DNA from: CAYWWM01 sp965198025
GTDB taxonomy: Bacteria > Acidobacteriota > Terriglobia > 2-12-FULL-54-10
DNA length: 64,000 bases
NCBI GenBank assembly: GCA_965198025.1
Contig: OZ240237.1
Location: forward strand, 1,984,001 to 2,048,000
Direction of reading: 5' to 3'
The translations under genes were made by a program, and so were the position numbers. The notes under the pieces are model-generated. The model saw only the letters and a list, made by a program, of their open reading frames with translations. It was not told the DNA's origin and ran no database searches. This document shows positions 61,841 through 64,000 of this stretch, in pieces. Position 1 is the stretch's first letter. Each line of letters begins with the position of its first letter.

Positions 61841-62881
61841 CTATAGGTGTGCCGCCAGGTGTGGAATGATTTGCTTGGCGTGGAAGCGCCCGTTTTCGAT
61901 GAAGATTTCGTGGCTATCAAGCCCCGCGACCACCACGCCCGCGAGGTACAGTCCGGGCACGTTGCTTTCGAGCGTCTCCGGATCGCAGCACGGGCGCAGC
62001 CGACGTGGTTCCACCTGCACGCCCGCCCGCCGCATCAATTCCACATCCGGCTGATAGCCGGTCAGCGCAAAAACGAAATCGTTTCTCAACTCCCGCACCG
62101 GTCCGGTATCTTCGTCGCCCTGTACCGCAGCCAGCAGGATCGCATCCGGCCGAATCTCGGTCACGCGCGTTTCGAACCAAGCCTGAATTTCTCCCGCCTT
62201 GATGCGGTTTTCGATGTCGGGCCGCAGCCAGTACTTGATGCGGTCGGAGAGCTGCGCCTGCCGGTGGATCAGGGTCACGCGGGCGCCGTGCCGGAACAGG
62301 TCGAGCGCAGCCACCGCCGCCGAATTTCTTCCGCCGATCACGGCCACGTCGCAGTCGTAATACGGGTGCGCCTCCCGAAAATAATGCGAGACCTTCGGCA
62401 GGTCCTCGCCCGGAATGCCCATCCGGATCGGAATATCGTAGTATCCCGTGGCGAGGATCACCTTCTTCGCGGCATAGCTCGCGGACGCCCCGCTCCGCGT
62501 CCGCGTCTCGATGCGGAAGTCTCCATTCTGCCCCTTCACGTCGAGCGCTTCTTCATACTGATGGATCACGAGTTCGTAGTGCGCCGCCACCAGCCGGTAG
62601 TATTTCATCGCCTCCATGCGTGTCGGCTTCTCGCGGTGGCTCACCAGCGGCATGTCGCCGATCTCCATCCGCTCCGAGGTCGTGAAAAACAGCAGGTTGA
62701 TCGGATAGTGGTACAGCGAATTGACCACGCAGCCCTTTTCGATCACCAGGTGCGACAATCCGGCCCGCTTGGCATCGATCGCGCACGCCAGCCCCGTCGG
62801 CCCCCCGCCGATTACAACAACGTCGTATTGGTCCGTCGGTTGGATGCGCCCCGAACTCCTTCCCGCAAGCAAACGATCCAT
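61841..62881 (-). CDS. ypdA: YpdA-like FAD/NAD(P) (bacillithiol disulfide) reductase
   Basis: 346 residues from ATG at 62881; an upstream extension is a Gly-rich segment without start signal. Pyridine nucleotide-disulfide reductase-like fold without the redox Cys pair: VVVIGGGPTGLACAID, VIEKGCVVNSLYHYPINLLF, VILATGYYDIPIRMGIPG, DCDVAVIGGRNSAAVAALDL and LYLAGVVVAGLD. This is the YpdA group that reduces bacillithiol disulfide, so the host probably uses bacillithiol. No bsh genes lie in the window. Confidence 0.85.
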   Translation of the reverse strand: MDRLLAGRSSGRIQPTDQYDVVVIGGGPTGLACAIDAKRAGLSHLVIEKGCVVNSLYHYPINLLFFTTSERMEIGDMPLVSHREKPTRMEAMKYYRLVAAHYELVIHQYEEALDVKGQNGDFRIETRTRSGASASYAAKKVILATGYYDIPIRMGIPGEDLPKVSHYFREAHPYYDCDVAVIGGRNSAAVAALDLFRHGARVTLIHRQAQLSDRIKYWLRPDIENRIKAGEIQAWFETRVTEIRPDAILLAAVQGDEDTGPVRELRNDFVFALTGYQPDVELMRRAGVQVEPRRLRPCCDPETLESNVPGLYLAGVVVAGLDSHEIFIENGRFHAKQIIPHLAAHL

Positions 62882-62964
62882 CTTATCGGTCGGCTCGCAG
62901 TCTTGTAAAGCCGCTGCCCCGCCGCCCCCTGATCGGGAATACAACGCACGACTACACTGTGCCC

Positions 62965-63188
62965 ATGCACTACCAGGATCGAATCATTATGGAACCCGGC
63001 AAGCGCAGCGGAAAACCCTGCATTCGGGTCTGCGCATCACCGTATACGACGTGCTGTCCTATTTGGCCTCGGGGATGACCCAGGAGCAGATTCTCGCCGA
63101 CTTCCCAGACCTCACAAAAGAAGACATTCTGGCTTGCCTGAGTTGCGCCGCCGATCGTGAGAGTCACGTCAGAGTGATTGCAAAGTGA
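62965..63188 (+). pseudogene. DUF433 antitoxin-like gene with a frameshift
   Basis: ATG at 62965 opens MHYQDRIIMEPGKRSGKPCI and continues, after a +1 shift, as GLRITVYDVLSYLASGMTQE then LADFPDLTKEDILACLSCAA to a TGA at 63186-63188. The two parts join into one standard DUF433 protein if one G is added to the GGG run at 63026-63028 (GGG where GGGG is expected). Either the gene is broken or the read or assembly dropped a base. Right after it, GTG at 63185 starts MKLLFEQ, resembling the first residues of a DUF5615 PIN-like toxin, which then stops matching. Confidence 0.75.
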
Positions 63189-63224
63189 AACTTCTCTTTG
63201 AGCAGTTCCACCATTTCCTTCCGA

Positions 63225-63593
63225 TCAGCCGTTGCGTCCCTGAGAAACATCGAACCGCAACAGGACGGTCAACTTTTCCCGGACTTCGTTTACCGCCTGC
63301 GGCGGAGCCTGAACCTCAAACCTGGCGCTGCGTACGCGCCAGTCCAGACTTCTGATCTGGTCGGCAAGAATAGCCCCTGTGACAGTGCCGGAAGAGGGAA
63401 GCAAGACTTCGAAAGGGTAACCCTTCACCCTGGATGTGATTGGGCAAAACAGCGCCAGACTAGTCTTTTCATTGTAGCTCCGCGGGCTCAAGACCAGGGC
63501 GGGACGGAGCCCGGCCTGTTCGTGGCCGGCCTGAGGCGAAAACCTGAGCCATACGATGTGTCCCGTGTCTGGAACGTATCTTGTCTCTACCAT
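63225..63593 (-). CDS. mazF: MazF/PemK-type endoribonuclease toxin
   Basis: 122 residues. Small CcdB/Kid-like fold: GHIVWLRFSPQAGHEQAGLR, RPALVLSPRSYNEKTSLALF, CPITSRVKGYPFEVLLPSSG, GAILADQIRSLDWRVRSA. The R-P-A-L-V-L and D-Q-I-R-S-L-D segments carry the typical catalytic residues. Its start overlaps the antitoxin gene by 7 bp. Sequence-specific mRNA cleavage is the family activity. Confidence 0.93.
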   Translation of the reverse strand: MVETRYVPDTGHIVWLRFSPQAGHEQAGLRPALVLSPRSYNEKTSLALFCPITSRVKGYPFEVLLPSSGTVTGAILADQIRSLDWRVRSARFEVQAPPQAVNEVREKLTVLLRFDVSQGRNG

Positions 63594-63826
63594 TGCTCAT
63601 TGCCCTGGGTCTCGCCGATGTCTTGCTCAGGATGAAGATTGTCAGCCGTGATCCGCCTCAGCATGTCCGCCAGGTCGTAGGTCCGTTTCTGCATAATAAT
63701 CTGTTTGCCTTGTGCATCCATCTCTACGGCCGAACCTTCCGAAACCCCCCATTGTTCGGCAATGGCCTTGGGGATGCGCACCGCCAGGCTGCTGCCCCAT
63801 TTTCGGATATGCAGATGAACGCCCAT
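63587..63826 (-). CDS. mazE: AbrB/MazE-type antitoxin
   Basis: 79 residues, ATG after GGGGAGG. N-terminal swapped-hairpin DNA-binding domain RKWGSSLAVRIPKAIAEQWG with VSEGSAVEMDAQGKQIIM; the C-terminal tail (DLADMLRRITADNLHPE) is the usual toxin-binding part. Cognate partner of the overlapping MazF gene; represses its own promoter in known cases. Confidence 0.93.
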   Translation of the reverse strand: MGVHLHIRKWGSSLAVRIPKAIAEQWGVSEGSAVEMDAQGKQIIMQKRTYDLADMLRRITADNLHPEQDIGETQGNEQW

Positions 63827-63851
63827 GAAAACACCTCCCCAATGTATCTAT

Positions 63852-63857
63852 ATTATA
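63852..63857 (-). promoter_or_regulatory. candidate -10 box of the mazEF operon
   Basis: ATTATA on the plus strand reads TATAAT on the minus strand, about 26 bases before the antitoxin ATG. The AT-rich stretch TATATTATATAT around it is partly palindromic and could be a MazE operator. No good -35 seen. Confidence 0.35.
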
Positions 63858-64000
63858 TATCCTCAGGGCGGAACTACACTCTGCAAAACAGATTTTGCGC
63901 CATAGTAAGAGACCGGTGATTCTAGCAGCGGGATTGAACGGAGATGAGGGCTTGTCCGACAACGGCCAAGCGCTCTTCCCGCCGCCGCTGATCTCTTCGT

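Noticed and set aside
63900..64000. Partial gene entering from the right edge on the minus strand (frame ending at 63922)
   Set aside because: Only 26 codons are visible and they give no recognisable pattern.
1..64000. tRNA, rRNA, riboswitch, prophage or integrase genes
   Set aside because: No cloverleaf-type ends, 16S/23S motifs, phage structural genes or integrases were recognised by eye; a covariance search would be needed to exclude small RNAs.

Overview
The window is a GC-rich bacterial chromosome segment with about 50 intact protein genes, two or three broken ones and no rRNA or tRNA gene that I could find. The cell is Gram-negative (lptD, fabZ-lpxA-lpxI, TonB-type protein, beta-barrel proteins). 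It carries a YpdA-like bacillithiol-disulfide reductase, Planctomycete/Acidobacteria-style secreted c-type cytochromes paired with YVTN beta-propellers, a DUF6152-type protein, a mosaic S8 protease with GLUG repeats, and short palindromic intergenic repeats. Together these point to Acidobacteriota (a Bryobacter/Solibacter-like or uncultured lineage). This is an inference from gene content, not a phylogeny.

Layout. 1-2.2 kb: 3' part of a GlcD-GlcF-type FAD/FeS dehydrogenase fusion. 2.7-8.8 kb: a 1763-residue secreted S8-like protease and, upstream, a decayed paralogue reduced to its propeptide. 9.2-12.3 kb: beta-barrel protein, a nucleoside deoxyribosyltransferase-like gene lying between two perfect 65-bp direct repeats, and a cation diffusion facilitator with three C-terminal domains. 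12.4-17 kb: PpiC foldase, small secreted protein, cystathionine synthase/lyase, HEPN-type protein, PNPOx-like protein. 17-20.6 kb: two paralogous [propeller + cytochrome c] pairs. 20.8-27 kb: a minus-strand operon coaD-aspC-manA-manC-phosphohexomutase-amidohydrolase, tightly packed with stop/start overlaps, mostly for GDP-mannose supply. 27.4-40 kb: methyltransferase, lipoprotein-sorting-like protein, P5C dehydrogenase, RDD protein, lptD, hemB, dacB-type carboxypeptidase, ligA.

40-52.3 kb is the most distinctive region. It holds a three-subunit molybdenum hydroxylase (medium, large and small subunits), CoxG-like protein, an AtzA/SsnA-type amidohydrolase, a UbiD decarboxylase, an ACMSD-like amidohydrolase, a cupin, a cytochrome c-Vgb-propeller fusion, a Tat-exported alpha/beta hydrolase with a Cys nucleophile and a DUF6152-like protein. 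The gene set reads as a catabolic locus for an aromatic or N-heteroaromatic compound (hydroxylation, deamination or ring opening, decarboxylation). Its substrate cannot be read from the sequence.

52.5-64 kb: argJ, M20 peptidase, lipid A genes fabZ-lpxA-lpxI followed by a Gfo/Idh/MocA oxidoreductase, TonB-like protein, a MITE-like palindromic element beside an outer-membrane-protein remnant, miaA, ACT protein, ypdA-like gene, a frameshifted DUF433 antitoxin-like gene and an intact mazEF module.
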